Assembly: GCF_014334335.1 (NCBI RefSeq)
Contig: NZ_JACSEU010000001.1
Location: forward strand, 248,001 to 312,000
Length of the DNA stretch: 64,000 bases
DNA from: Treponema sp. Marseille-Q3903
GTDB taxonomy: Bacteria; Spirochaetota; Spirochaetia; Treponematales; Treponemataceae
Direction of reading: 5' to 3'
In this document: one piece after another, positions 17,410 to 24,456 of the stretch
Numbering within the stretch: the stretch's first letter is position 1
How the letters are laid out: the number at the start of each line of letters is the position of its first letter
Notes under the pieces: generated by a model
The model's input: the letters and a program-made list of their open reading frames with translations, nothing else
The model's database searches: none
What the model was told of the DNA's origin: nothing
Position numbers and translations under genes: made by a program

Positions 17410-17784
17410 CTAGCATTTCCAGAGGCTATGCAAATTACAATAAGCAAATGCATTTTCAATTTTTTCACCGTCAAGCAATGCAAATTCTGCTTTAGGCTCA
17501 TCACCTGCTTTTAGGCATTTTTTCTGAACACCTTTGTTTGTATCGATGACAATCCATTCTATAAAGTGTTCTGCGAGCATTGGATGAGCAACAGAGCCGA
17601 CAGAAACGATAGCCTTGTTTCCTTTCACGTTTACAACTGGCACGTGTTTTTCTGTAGCAGCGTCTGTAGAACCAGGAATAAGTTCCTGCATTTCTTCATT
17701 ACAGCATACAGTTGGTGTCCCTGAATCTTTTGCAAGAACTATGATTTTTCCACAGTGTTTGCAACAATAAAATTTTAATCCCAT
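17410..17784 (-). CDS. dfx: Desulfoferrodoxin (superoxide reductase)
   Basis: Reduces superoxide to hydrogen peroxide without making oxygen. 124 residues in the two-centre form. A desulforedoxin-like N terminus has the FeCys4 ligands CxxC (CKHC near 8-11) and a CC pair (TVCCNEE). The active-site domain has the iron ligands in EKHVP, AHPM, EHFIEW and CNLHSLW (four His, one Cys). The start is ATG 17784, because AGGGAAGG lies 8 nt upstream; the TTG two codons earlier is too close to that site. It acts with rubrerythrin, which removes the peroxide. Confidence 0.96.
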   Translation of the reverse strand: MGLKFYCCKHCGKIIVLAKDSGTPTVCCNEEMQELIPGSTDAATEKHVPVVNVKGNKAIVSVGSVAHPMLAEHFIEWIVIDTNKGVQKKCLKAGDEPKAEFALLDGEKIENAFAYCNLHSLWKC

Positions 17785-17989
17785 AATCAAAACCTTCCCT
17801 AAAATAATATATTATAAGGTAACCACTAAATTAAAAAACTGTCAAATCACTTATCATTATTTATACGCTTTTTTAGAAATCTTTTGTCAAACTGAGCCAA
17901 CACATGCTGTCCATCTTGATAATAAATCTCATTTTTATACTTTTCAATACGATTGCGATATTATATCTGTTCTGACTTTTGTACGGATT

Positions 17990-18054
17990 GATTTTTTTTG
18001 TTGATGTTAAGTTGTTGAGCTTTGTTGTGGTAGGTGATTTTTTTTGTAGATATT
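17990..18054 (+). repeat. Pair of imperfect 19 bp direct repeats in a G/T-rich segment
   Basis: GATTTTTTTTGTTGATGTT (17990-18008) and GATTTTTTTTGTAGATATT (18036-18054) match at 17 of 19 positions. They lie in about 120 bp that is nearly free of C on the plus strand. The whole 17785-18333 gap has no convincing gene. Confidence 0.55.
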
Positions 18055-18111
18055 GTAAATGTTGTGTGTTTTATAATTTTTTTTTATAATAAAAATCAAA
18101 GAAGGAGGTGT

Positions 18112-18317
18112 GATAAAAAGTGTCGTCTGAAATATCGCCGATACTTTTTATCTCGAGTTTGCCTGGATGTTTGCAGAAGACGTGTATACGTGTCGTTTCG
18201 ATAAAAATCAAATGAATACGATACGCTTTATTTTGCAAACTCGACTATTGAACGTGTGCGCTCTTGCGCACGGCTAAAAACTTTTTCGGAAATTGCTATT
18301 TCCTGCAAAAGTTTTTA
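18112..18317 (+). repeat. Hairpin array in the dCMP deaminase leader
   Basis: Four stem-loops in a row. (1) 18112-18152: GATAAAAAGT...ACTTTTTATC with TCG/CGA inside. (2) TCGAGTTTGC at 18153-18162 pairs with GCAAACTCGA at 18235-18244, closing a 72 nt interior. (3) GTGCGC-TCTT-GCGCAC at 18256-18271. (4) 18275-18317: nested TAAAAACTTTT/AAAAGTTTTTA around GGAAAT-TGCT-ATTTCC. The last is followed by TGGGAG and the ATG. A similar array precedes the gene at 38157. Confidence 0.75.
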
Positions 18318-18333
18318 TGGGAGATTAAAAATA

Positions 18334-18828
18334 ATGAGTGCAAATATCTCTAAACGAGCTGATTATATTTCTTGGGACGAATATTTTATGGGCGTTGCGA
18401 CTTTGGCAAGCTTCCGCTCTAAAGATCCAAATTCACAAGTTGGAGCTTGCATTGTCGACAAAGACAACAAAATTCTTTCGATGGGATACAACGGGTTTCC
18501 TCGCGGCTGTTCCGATGATGAATTTCCTTGGGCTCGAGAAGGAGATTCTCTTACAACAAAATATGCTTATGTCACTCACAGCGAATTAAATGCAATTCTA
18601 AATTATCGCGGAGGCTCTTTAGAAGGGTGCAAGATATACGTCACGCTGTTCCCATGCAATGAATGTGCGAAGGCTATAATTCAGTCGGGCATAAAGACTG
18701 TGATTTTTGCAGAAAACAAATATGATGAGACACCTTCAGTTGAAGCTTCAAAAAGGCTTATGAATGCGGCGGGCGTGCGCTATTATCAATATCAGCCTAC
18801 CGGAAAAAAACTGGAAATAAATGTCTGA
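18334..18828 (+). CDS. dCMP deaminase-family protein
   Basis: Zinc-dependent deamination of dCMP to dUMP, supplying thymidylate synthesis. 164 residues with the zinc site THSELNAI (His82, catalytic Glu84) and PCNECAK (Cys108, Cys111); NPxSQVGACIVD-type substrate residues (DPNSQVGA) are present. The start is ATG 18334, since GGGAG lies upstream. The longer open frame to GTG 18256 runs through two hairpins of the leader and has a poor sequence. The next gene starts 8 bp before its stop. Confidence 0.9.
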   Translation: MSANISKRADYISWDEYFMGVATLASFRSKDPNSQVGACIVDKDNKILSMGYNGFPRGCSDDEFPWAREGDSLTTKYAYVTHSELNAILNYRGGSLEGCKIYVTLFPCNECAKAIIQSGIKTVIFAENKYDETPSVEASKRLMNAAGVRYYQYQPTGKKLEINV

Positions 18829-19717
18829 TAACGCTTTTTTCAAAAAATTTTCCATTTTCGTAACAGCGTCTCTTTTTCTCTTTGCTAGTTGTAGCACAAC
18901 AAAATCTTTACAACCGATAGATTCCAAGTCAGAACAAAAATATACCATTTCCGAAGAGTTAAATTTCGACGATGTTGAGAAGCCGTATAAATACATATTT
19001 TTCCGTTTGTATGATCCGGATTACAGAAACCCGTTTTATATTGCAAATCTTTTAAAATTTGGAATCAATACAACGGAAGTAACAGATTTGCCTCCGATGA
19101 GCCACGCTTCCATTAATTTTTCCCTTGACGACAATTTTTACGGCCTGACACAAGCTTCGAGCAACAAGCTCTTTCAAGAATCCTGCAACAACCTTGAAAC
19201 AAATGAATATATGAAAAAGAGCAATCCGAAAACTTCTATTCAGTACACGTATGCATTAAAAGTTCCCGAGAAAGAATACGAACAGACAAAAATATTTGTC
19301 GAAAACTATATAAATAATTACAAAATAAACTTTCAGACTTCGCAGCTTTTTGGAATAACAATGTTTTCAATCAACAGAAAATTTTTTACTTCAAAACAGA
19401 AGCAGCAGTTTGGAACCGTAGATTATCCAAAAGAGGGTTCAAAAGAAGAAAAGAAAATCACAGAGAATGATGATTTTAAACCAGAAGAAAACTTCACATG
19501 TTCAACTTTCATCGGATATACATTGCAAAACAATGTTGAATCAATAAGATTTTGGTTCAATAAAAACAACGTCAATTATAAATATATCATAGTAAGCGAC
19601 ATTGTCTTTTTTCCCGGAATGCAGCTTTTGTTTTACTCAACATGGGATCAGTATTGCAGCACAGCAAAAGCCTTTGTTGATAAATATCCTGAATTTGCAA
19701 AATATTTGAATAATTAG
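18821..19717 (+). CDS. Lipoprotein of unknown function
   Basis: 298 residues beginning with a lipoprotein signal (FVTASLFLFASC, Cys about 24), so it should be anchored in a membrane. The mature part is rich in Phe, Asn, Tyr and Lys with no domain I recognise. A charged KEEKKITEND stretch near 210 separates two halves, and the second contains CSTFIGYTLQNN. It overlaps the dCMP deaminase stop by 8 bp, so it is translationally coupled, although the two products act in different compartments. Probably lineage-restricted. Confidence 0.8.
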   Translation: MSDNAFFKKFSIFVTASLFLFASCSTTKSLQPIDSKSEQKYTISEELNFDDVEKPYKYIFFRLYDPDYRNPFYIANLLKFGINTTEVTDLPPMSHASINFSLDDNFYGLTQASSNKLFQESCNNLETNEYMKKSNPKTSIQYTYALKVPEKEYEQTKIFVENYINNYKINFQTSQLFGITMFSINRKFFTSKQKQQFGTVDYPKEGSKEEKKITENDDFKPEENFTCSTFIGYTLQNNVESIRFWFNKNNVNYKYIIVSDIVFFPGMQLLFYSTWDQYCSTAKAFVDKYPEFAKYLNN

Positions 19718-19788
19718 TTCAAATATGATAGAGTTCTCCCATATTTTTTACCGCATATAAGCGATTCATTTTTTTTACAGAGACTTTT

Positions 19789-20571
19789 ATGATTATTGAC
19801 TTTCATGCCCACATTTATCCTGAAAAAATAGCTGACAAGGCAAGTCTGGCTATCGGAGAATTTTACAATGCACCGATGGAGTTTAACGGCTCTTCAAAAA
19901 AACTCTTAGAGAGCGGGTCAAAAATCGGAGTGGAAAAATATGTAGTACACTCTGCGGCAACAACAGAAAAACAAGTAGAATCTATAAACAGTTTTATTTT
20001 AGACGAAGTATCAAAGCATAAAGAATTTATAGGATTCGGAACGATTCATCCCAACTACACAAATTTTGAAGCTGAATTAAACAGAATAAAAAGTGCCGGC
20101 TTGAAAGGAATAAAGCTCCACGCAGATTTTCAAAAGTTCCAGATGGATACTCCTAAAATGGATCCGATATATGAATGCTGCACAAAGCTTGGTTTAATTG
20201 TTCTTGCGCACGCCGGCGATGAACGGTACGACTTTACGGGTCCAAAACGAATTGCCCACGTTCTCGAAAAGCATCCTAACTTGAAATTTGTTGCAGCACA
20301 TTTTGGCGGCTACACGGAATGGGACAAGGCAATGGAATATCTGGTTGGAAAAAAAGTATGGTTTGACACATCTTCTACTCTCTGGAAACTTCCGATTGAA
20401 AAAGCAAATGAAATGATCCGCCGTCACGGTGTTGAAAAATTTTTGTTCGGTTCGGATTTTCCTATGTGGAGTCACGAGGGAGAACTCAAACGTTTCAACA
20501 AACTCAATCTGACAAACGAGGAAAAAGAACTTATTTTTCACACAAATGCAGAAATCCTTCTGGAAATATAA
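19789..20571 (+). CDS. Amidohydrolase-family metal-dependent hydrolase
   Basis: 260-residue TIM-barrel protein of the amidohydrolase_2/TatD-like group. Metal-binding motif FHAHIYPE at residues 4-11, KGIKLHADFQKFQ and a conserved LAHAGD. Near the end FLFGSDFPMWSHEGEL carries the catalytic Asp. Such enzymes hydrolyse or decarboxylate small cyclic or carboxylate substrates; the substrate cannot be told from sequence. It stands alone, followed by the azlCD leader. Confidence 0.88.
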   Translation: MIIDFHAHIYPEKIADKASLAIGEFYNAPMEFNGSSKKLLESGSKIGVEKYVVHSAATTEKQVESINSFILDEVSKHKEFIGFGTIHPNYTNFEAELNRIKSAGLKGIKLHADFQKFQMDTPKMDPIYECCTKLGLIVLAHAGDERYDFTGPKRIAHVLEKHPNLKFVAAHFGGYTEWDKAMEYLVGKKVWFDTSSTLWKLPIEKANEMIRRHGVEKFLFGSDFPMWSHEGELKRFNKLNLTNEEKELIFHTNAEILLEI

Positions 20572-20622
20572 AAGATTTCTCTTTTATATAATTTTATATA
20601 CAACTTTTTATAAAACAAAAAT

Positions 20623-20699
20623 TTGGCAAAAAAATAAAAATTCATTAAAATAAGGCTGCCAGATTGATAGAAGTTTCTACGCTCCGGCAGTCTTTTTTT
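20623..20699 (+). promoter_or_regulatory. azlC promoter running directly into a terminator-type hairpin
   Basis: TTGGCA (20623-20628), 17 nt, TAAAAT (20646-20651). From 20654 a stem GGCTGCCAGA / TCCGGCAGTC with an inner TAGAAGTTTCTA fold is followed by seven T (20692-20699). The azlC ATG lies 14 nt after the T run. Either this is an attenuator, or it ends read-through from upstream and the promoter is elsewhere. Confidence 0.6.
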
Positions 20700-20712
20700 A
20701 TTTGGAATTCAG

Positions 20713-21465
20713 ATGAAAAACAAAACTTTTTTAGAAGGTCTTCGTGACGGATTTCCTATTGGGCTTGGATATTTTGCCGTTGCCTTTTCTCTTGGAATTA
20801 TCGCAAAAAACGCCGGATTGACACCTCTCCAAGGATTTATTGCAAGTTTTTTCAACGTCGCAAGTGCCGGAGAATATGCTTTGTTTACTTCCATTCAACA
20901 ACACGCATCTCTTGTAGAAATTGCGGTTATCACGCTTGTTGTAAACGCTCGCTATCTTTTGATGAGCTGTGCCCTCTCTCAGCGTTTTAATACAAAAACT
21001 CATCTTATACATCGTTTTCTCGTAGGGTTTGGAGTAACTGATGAAATTTTTGGAATTACAATTGCCCGCTCGGGTTTTATCAAGCCTGCCTACAATTACG
21101 GTGCAATGCTGATAGCAGTTCCTCTTTGGAGTATTGGAACTTCTCTTGGAATTATCGCTGGGAATTTTTTGCCGGCACGCATTGTCAATGCGCTTTCAGT
21201 AGCGCTTTATGGAATGTTCCTCGCAGTCATCATCCCGCCTTCAAAAAAAAATATTGTCATCATGATTTCTATCCTGATAAGCTTTGCATCGAGCTATGCT
21301 TGTACAATTCTCCCGTATGTAAAAACCCTTTCTGGAGGAACAAGGACTATCGTTCTTACAGTTGTAATTTCAAGCCTTATCGCAATTATCAAACCGATAA
21401 AAAGCGAAGATGAGCTATCTCCGGAAATCGCCGACAATTCTATTTCAGAGGAAACAAAACAATGA
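20713..21465 (+). CDS. azlC: Branched-chain amino acid exporter, large subunit AzlC
   Basis: AzlC-AzlD is a two-component membrane exporter of branched-chain amino acids (and azaleucine); methionine export is also known for the homologous BrnFE. 250 residues with about seven hydrophobic helices. The family-typical opening is RDGFPIGLGYFAVAFSLGI, followed by GEYALF and NARYLLMS. GGAA lies just before the ATG. azlD starts 4 bp inside its end, so the two are translationally coupled. The hairpin directly upstream suggests control by attenuation. Confidence 0.92.
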   Translation: MKNKTFLEGLRDGFPIGLGYFAVAFSLGIIAKNAGLTPLQGFIASFFNVASAGEYALFTSIQQHASLVEIAVITLVVNARYLLMSCALSQRFNTKTHLIHRFLVGFGVTDEIFGITIARSGFIKPAYNYGAMLIAVPLWSIGTSLGIIAGNFLPARIVNALSVALYGMFLAVIIPPSKKNIVIMISILISFASSYACTILPYVKTLSGGTRTIVLTVVISSLIAIIKPIKSEDELSPEIADNSISEETKQ

Positions 21466-21770
21466 CTCTTTACAAATATCTTTCAATCTTTACAGCTTTT
21501 TTAGTTTCTTACTTGATCCGAGTTTTGCCTCTCACCTTAATTCGTAAGCCAATAAAAAATCGTTTTTTAAGATCTTTTTTATACTATGTCCCATACATCA
21601 CGCTTGCTGTAATGACGTTCCCTGCGATAATAGAAGCCGCACAATCTCCCGTTGCAGGATTGATTGCGCTGATTGCAGGAATTGTTCTTTCATATTTTGG
21701 TGTTGGATTATTTCCTGTGGCATGCGCATGCTGCGGAGTCGTTTTCATTGCAGAACTTTTTTTGGTTTAA
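21462..21770 (+). CDS. azlD: Branched-chain amino acid exporter, small subunit AzlD
   Basis: 102 residues, four hydrophobic segments, with the AzlD-typical LIRVLPLTLI and YYVPYITLAVMTFPAI. Partner of AzlC, with which it overlaps by 4 bp. The next gene starts 3 bp after its stop, so the HAD phosphatase is likely co-transcribed. Confidence 0.92.
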   Translation: MTLYKYLSIFTAFLVSYLIRVLPLTLIRKPIKNRFLRSFLYYVPYITLAVMTFPAIIEAAQSPVAGLIALIAGIVLSYFGVGLFPVACACCGVVFIAELFLV

Positions 21771-21773
21771 TTT

Positions 21774-22424
21774 ATGTTCGATTATATTTTTTTTGATTTA
21801 GATGGAACTCTTACAGACTCATCCTTAGGTATCACAAATTCTTTTATATACGCTCTTAAATATTACGGAGAGGAAATTCCGTCGTATAAAAAATTATACA
21901 CTTTCATCGGACCTCCACTTCTGGAAACATTTAAAACTCAATTCGGATTTAATGATGAAAAAACAGCAGAAGCTGTAAAAAAATACCGTGAATATTTTGA
22001 ATCGAAGGGATTGTTTGAAAATTCTGTTTATCAAGATATCCCGGAAATTTTACAAAAATTTAAGACCGCTGGAAAACACCTTGTCGTCGCAACTTCAAAA
22101 CCGGAAAAATATTCTGTGCAAATTCTAGAATTTTTTAATCTTGCAAAATACTTTGATTTTATTTGTGGCGGCCACATGGATGAATCGCACAGCAAAAAAG
22201 ATGAAATAATCGCTTCTGGTCTCAAAAAATGCAATATAAAAACAGATGACCAAAAATCAAAAGTTATCATGATTGGAGATCGCTTGCACGACATAATCGG
22301 TGCAAAGAAGAATGGAATAAAATCTGCCGGTGTTTTATTCGGGTTTGGAAATTTATCCGAATTACAAAATGCAGGTGCTGATTACATAATTAAGACTGTA
22401 ACGGATTTAGAGCGGTTTCTATAA
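21774..22424 (+). CDS. HAD-superfamily phosphatase (phosphoglycolate phosphatase-like)
   Basis: 216 residues of HAD subfamily IA. Motif I FDLDGTLTDSS (nucleophile Asp8), motif II VVATSKP, motif III Lys in the KSKVIMIGD region and motif IV GDRLHDIIGAKKNG. The helical cap lies at about 15-85. The closest recognisable types are phosphoglycolate phosphatase or PpaX-like enzymes; the substrate is not predictable. Last gene of the azlCD transcript. Confidence 0.88.
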   Translation: MFDYIFFDLDGTLTDSSLGITNSFIYALKYYGEEIPSYKKLYTFIGPPLLETFKTQFGFNDEKTAEAVKKYREYFESKGLFENSVYQDIPEILQKFKTAGKHLVVATSKPEKYSVQILEFFNLAKYFDFICGGHMDESHSKKDEIIASGLKKCNIKTDDQKSKVIMIGDRLHDIIGAKKNGIKSAGVLFGFGNLSELQNAGADYIIKTVTDLERFL

Positions 22425-22681
22425 ACAGAAACGCCAAAAGCAAACCAGACTCTCAAGCACAGAATAGGTTGCAAACTCATTTGCTCAAATGGCATTTCTC
22501 TCAACACGCAAAATAAAAAGAAGCTTCCGATGCTTACATTGCAAAAAGACAGCATCACCAAAAGTTTTTTTTAGTTTAAAATTCTCTTTACATCTAGGAA
22601 ATCAATATGTAGAATTGGTGTAGATTGATTATAGACTCGGCATTTCCTAAAAATTGGAAAGAGACCGGAGAAAGGATAATT

Positions 22682-23101
22682 ATGGGAAAATATTTAGACA
22701 GAGCAAGAGAACTTCGCGCAAACGAAACACATCATTACAATTGTGCACAGGCTGTACTGATGTCCTTTATACCTGACTTAGAAATAGATGATAAAACTGC
22801 ATTTCAGATAGCCGCCTGTTTTGGAGGAGGAATGAAATGCGGCAGTGTTTGCGGAGCGATCACTGGAGGTTTGATGTCGTTAGGAGTGCTAGGCATTGAC
22901 GACCCAAAAACAACAATAAATTTTATAAACAAGATAAAAAACAACCACAATGGCTGCACAAACTGTATTGATTTGCTCAGAATGAACAAAGAAGCCGGCG
23001 GAGAAAAAAAACCGCACTGCGACTCGATGGTTTATGAAAGTGTAAAAAATATTGAAGAGCTGATAGAAGAACGAAAGAAAAATTATTCACAAAACTCTTA
23101 A
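22682..23101 (+). CDS. C_GCAxxG_C_C family redox protein
   Basis: 139 residues of the family named for its cysteine pattern. HYNCAQAVL, FGGGMKCGSVCGAITGG (the GxxCGxxxG core), NGCTNCIDLL and PHCDSMV are visible. Members are common in anaerobes and are thought to bind a metal cluster or to act in redox chemistry, without a settled function. The start is ATG 22682, preceded by AAAGGA; the longer frame to TTG 22625 has no ribosome site. It is the last gene before the origin-like gap. Confidence 0.88.
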   Translation: MGKYLDRARELRANETHHYNCAQAVLMSFIPDLEIDDKTAFQIAACFGGGMKCGSVCGAITGGLMSLGVLGIDDPKTTINFINKIKNNHNGCTNCIDLLRMNKEAGGEKKPHCDSMVYESVKNIEELIEERKKNYSQNS

Positions 23102-23413
23102 AAACAAAGCAACGAATAATTATTACCTATTCAACAAGCTCATTTAATTCAAATACAAAAAGTCAAATTTTATAAACAAAACCCTCTGAAAACAAAAATA
23201 AACAAGACCTCCCCCCCTCTCAAAAAAAAAACAAAACTATTTAAAGACAACGCCAAACAAAAATTTTGTTCCATCAAAAAAATCACAACTGATAAAAGAA
23301 AACAATCAAAGAGGATTTTATTTTCCAAACGTTAGTTACGACACAAAAATAAACTAACAAACGTTCGTACACTCAACATTATCATAAACTTTTTGCACAA
23401 ACACACTCTGCAA

Positions 23414-23429
23414 CGTTTCACATGAAACA
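23414..23429. promoter_or_regulatory. parS: parS-like site 1
   Basis: CGTTTCACATGAAACA: one change (A for G in the centre) and one outer-base change from the bacterial ParB target TGTTTCACGTGAAACA. Confidence 0.75.
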
Positions 23430-23623
23430 CTGACTGTTTTCAGTCCCCACAAAAAGACGAACCCTTATCATTTTTTTTCTAAAGACAAATTGCTCTTAAA
23501 TTTATTGCACAACTACAGCCTGTCATCTTTTAGACCTTATTATCTCAATAAACATTTCTATTCTAAAATATCTTATTCACTCATTAAATTTTCTACATTA
23601 TCCGCCCCTACCTCACAACATTT

Positions 23624-23639
23624 TGTTTCACGTGAAACG
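23624..23639. promoter_or_regulatory. parS: parS site 2
   Basis: TGTTTCACGTGAAACG: perfect 14 bp core palindrome, one outer-base change. Confidence 0.92.
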
Positions 23640-23842
23640 AAACATATCTTCACAACTTAGCAACCTTTTTACAAAATGAGCAAACTCTAAAACAGAAATT
23701 TCCATACCTACGGCAGCCTGTCGAAAACAAGTATTATCAACAGTTTATCAGCTCTGCCATTCGTTCTGCCCTTTATCAATTGCAATCCGAAGCAAGTTCG
23801 TATATAAAAAATCATATCCAGCTAAAACAAAAAGGTTAAAGA

Positions 23843-23858
23843 CGTTTCACGTGAAACA
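23843..23858. promoter_or_regulatory. parS: parS site 3
   Basis: CGTTTCACGTGAAACA: perfect 14 bp core palindrome. Confidence 0.92.
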
Positions 23859-24082
23859 AAAAAAACACCGTTTCTTTTTGTTGTTGCTTTATTAAAGAAG
23901 TGATTCCAACTGACCGCAAAAAAATAATTTCTAAATTCTCCGAACATTGTTTTAGAAAAAGATATTCAAACATAATGGATAGTTATTTCCCTTTGTTAAA
24001 CTTATAAGTTTTGTATAAAACAAGCCTGACCTTGTTATCATAAAGAGTTCCATCAGATTATGTAACACTTGCACTTTATTCT

Positions 24083-24098
24083 TGTTTCACGTGAAACT
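24083..24098. promoter_or_regulatory. parS: parS site 4
   Basis: TGTTTCACGTGAAACT: perfect 14 bp core palindrome. Confidence 0.92.
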
Positions 24099-24166
24099 TA
24101 GAAACCTAAAAGAAATACGATAGCGCTATGTTTTGTTATAATTTTTATTTATTTAAATATATAAAG

Positions 24167-24208
24167 TTATCCACATTTTTTTTAGACTTATCCACAATTT
24201 GTGGATAA
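24167..24208. other. oriC: Cluster of three perfect DnaA boxes
   Basis: TTATCCACA at 24167-24175 and 24188-24196, and the reverse complement TGTGGATAA at 24200-24208; the last two form a 21 bp palindrome. An AT-only-like stretch (TTTATTTATTTAAATATATAAAG) borders it on the left and could unwind. parS site 5 lies 6 bp to the right. Candidate origin module. Confidence 0.88.
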
Positions 24209-24214
24209 GTGGTT

Positions 24215-24230
24215 TGTTTCACGTGAAACC
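24215..24230. promoter_or_regulatory. parS: parS site 5
   Basis: TGTTTCACGTGAAACC, directly beside the DnaA-box cluster. Confidence 0.92.
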
Positions 24231-24277
24231 TTATATCATCTCAAAAAGATGTTGGCAAATTAATCTGTGTTAAAATA

Positions 24278-24308
24278 AAAAGTCGGTCGTTATTTTCGAC
24301 CGACTTTT
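24278..24308. terminator. Perfect 12 bp hairpin between origin and gyrA
   Basis: AAAAGTCGGTCG / CGACCGACTTTT with a 7 nt loop. On the minus strand it can end the gyrB-gyrA transcript before it enters the DnaA-box and parS region; on the plus strand it can stop transcription leaving that region. Confidence 0.75.
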
Positions 24309-24405
24309 GCCTGATGTATATACAAATCACCCTAGAACTAAAAATCAGATTAGCTCTTACCCTAGCTTATTATTTATCATAAATAATATTTTGTCAATGA
24401 TAAAC

Positions 24406-24452
24406 TACTAACCGTTAGTTAATTATTTTTTTTATTTACTAACGGTCGGTAG
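24406..24452 (-). terminator. Hairpin after gyrA
   Basis: CTACTAACCGTTAGT / ACTAACGGTCGGTAG (two mismatches) around an 18 nt AT loop, 5 bp after the gyrA stop. There is no clear T tract, so it may work together with the hairpin at 24278. Confidence 0.5.
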
Positions 24453-24456
24453 AAAT

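Larger units (their letters stand above)
23102..24456. other. Gene-free origin-proximal region with parS and DnaA boxes
   Basis: 1.35 kb with no supported gene on either strand. It holds five parS-like 16-mers, three exact DnaA boxes beside an AT-rich stretch (24131-24166) and two strong hairpins before gyrA. From 23102 to about 24100 the plus strand has far more C than G and more A than T. That is the noncoding skew expected just left of a bidirectional origin. An inverted repeat AAACGTTAGTT / AACTAACAAACGTT lies at 23327-23365. Confidence 0.85.

Noticed and set aside
17847-17957. 36-codon minus-strand frame (IEKYKNEIYYQDGQHVLAQF core) that looks like the end of a protein
   Set aside because: No start codon or ribosome site and too short; at most a gene remnant, not supportable alone.
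18256-18333. N-terminal extension of dCMP deaminase from GTG 18256
   Set aside because: It runs through two perfect hairpins of the leader, and the family starts at the residues encoded from 18334.
23200-23290. A/C-rich tracts as a possible CRISPR or tandem repeat
   Set aside because: No regular repeat-spacer unit; explained by the strand skew next to the origin.
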